The notes beneath the pieces were generated by a model, which saw only the letters and a program-made list of their open reading frames with translations, was not told where the DNA came from and made no database searches. Of a DNA stretch of 64,000 nt, positions 63,860-64,000 are shown one piece after another. The stretch's first letter is position 1. Every line of letters starts with the position of its first letter. Source of the DNA: Clostridia bacterium (GTDB lineage: Bacteria; Bacillota; Clostridia; TANB77; CAG-508); contig JAFXPH010000015.1 of the NCBI GenBank assembly GCA_017528085.1, forward strand, positions 34,748 through 98,747, read 5' to 3'. The translations under genes and the position numbers were made by a program.

Positions 63860-64000
63860 TGATGTGAACCCCATTTAGTTCACAGGTAAAAAAAGAACAT
63901 GCTATAATAACACTTATCGAAAGGTAGGTGTTATTTTTATGCGGTAAACATTTTAGTAATGAGTTTAAGCAGCAAGTAATCAATGATTATAATTCTGGAA
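63860..64000 (+). mobile_element. Left end of an IS3-family (IS150-like) insertion sequence, truncated by the window
   Basis: Starts with a TG-type end, TGATGTGAACCCCATTTAG followed by TTCACAGG, like IS150-group terminal repeats (...ACCCCATTTAGTT...ACA). A promoter (TTCACA-N18-TATAAT, 63879-63908) and an OrfA-like frame follow. The right end and target duplication lie outside the window. Confidence 0.65.
63928..64000 (+). CDS. IS3-family OrfA start (helix-turn-helix), partial, start uncertain
   Basis: The frame CGKHFSNEFKQQVINDYNSG matches the N-terminus of IS3/IS150-group OrfA (RKxFSxEFKxQVVxxYxxG). The ATG at the expected place (63939) is out of frame and meets TAA after two codons; the only in-frame candidate is a GTG at 63928, three bases after AAAGG. 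Either a GTG start or a single-base frameshift has disabled it. Confidence 0.5.
   Translation, partial: MLFLCGKHFSNEFKQQVINDYNSG

Overview
The window looks like chromosome of a low-GC Gram-positive bacterium (Bacillota, probably a fermentative Clostridia-type anaerobe). Grounds: very AT-rich DNA, strong AGGAGG-type ribosome binding sites, sigma-A promoters with 17-bp spacers, hairpin-plus-T terminators after most operons, an rpsL-rpsG-fusA-tuf operon, AddB with FeS cysteines, FADH2-type TrmFO, a MurE with the DNPR motif of meso-DAP ligases, CIRCE-type heat-shock operators and an iron-dependent alcohol dehydrogenase. I cannot name the species. No tRNA, rRNA or CRISPR array was seen.

Layout. 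1-3.6 kb: the 5' part of a secreted papain-like protease with a Pro-Asp repeat linker and a dockerin-like motif, divergent from an unrecognised zincin-like protein. 3.6-16 kb (minus): plsX-acpP, then an ECF sigma / membrane protein / secreted SH3 cassette set between acpP and rnc, then rnc-radical SAM and ogg-transglutaminase-addB-pgeF. 16-20.7 kb: the str operon. 20.8-32.9 kb: a block of unrecognised, very large or highly charged proteins (1704, 1246, 452, 79 and 68 aa) built around trmFO. 33-42.5 kb: topA and a shortened division/cell-wall cluster (mraZ, rsmH, FtsL-like, murE, mraY, ftsW, murG) with no ftsI, murF or murD. 42.5-64 kb: small operons for membrane, stress, hydrolase and transport functions, including hsp20 and htpG with near-identical CIRCE/promoter architecture, MscL, a GT51 transglycosylase, a MacB-type ABC exporter, and the left end of an IS3-family element running off the right edge.

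How genes work together. Cell envelope growth is the main theme (MurE, MraY, MurG, FtsW, RsmH, MraZ, PlsX, GT51, ABC export, sigma/membrane-protein cassette), next to translation (str operon, TrmFO, RNase III) and proteostasis (Hsp20, HtpG, cyclophilin). MraZ-type boxes sit on the mraZ promoter and HrcA-type operators on both chaperone promoters. The best candidate for something undescribed is the giant-protein block around trmFO: the 1704-aa protein carries degenerate internal repeats, and the 68-aa protein is a paralogue of the C-terminal tail of the 1246-aa protein.
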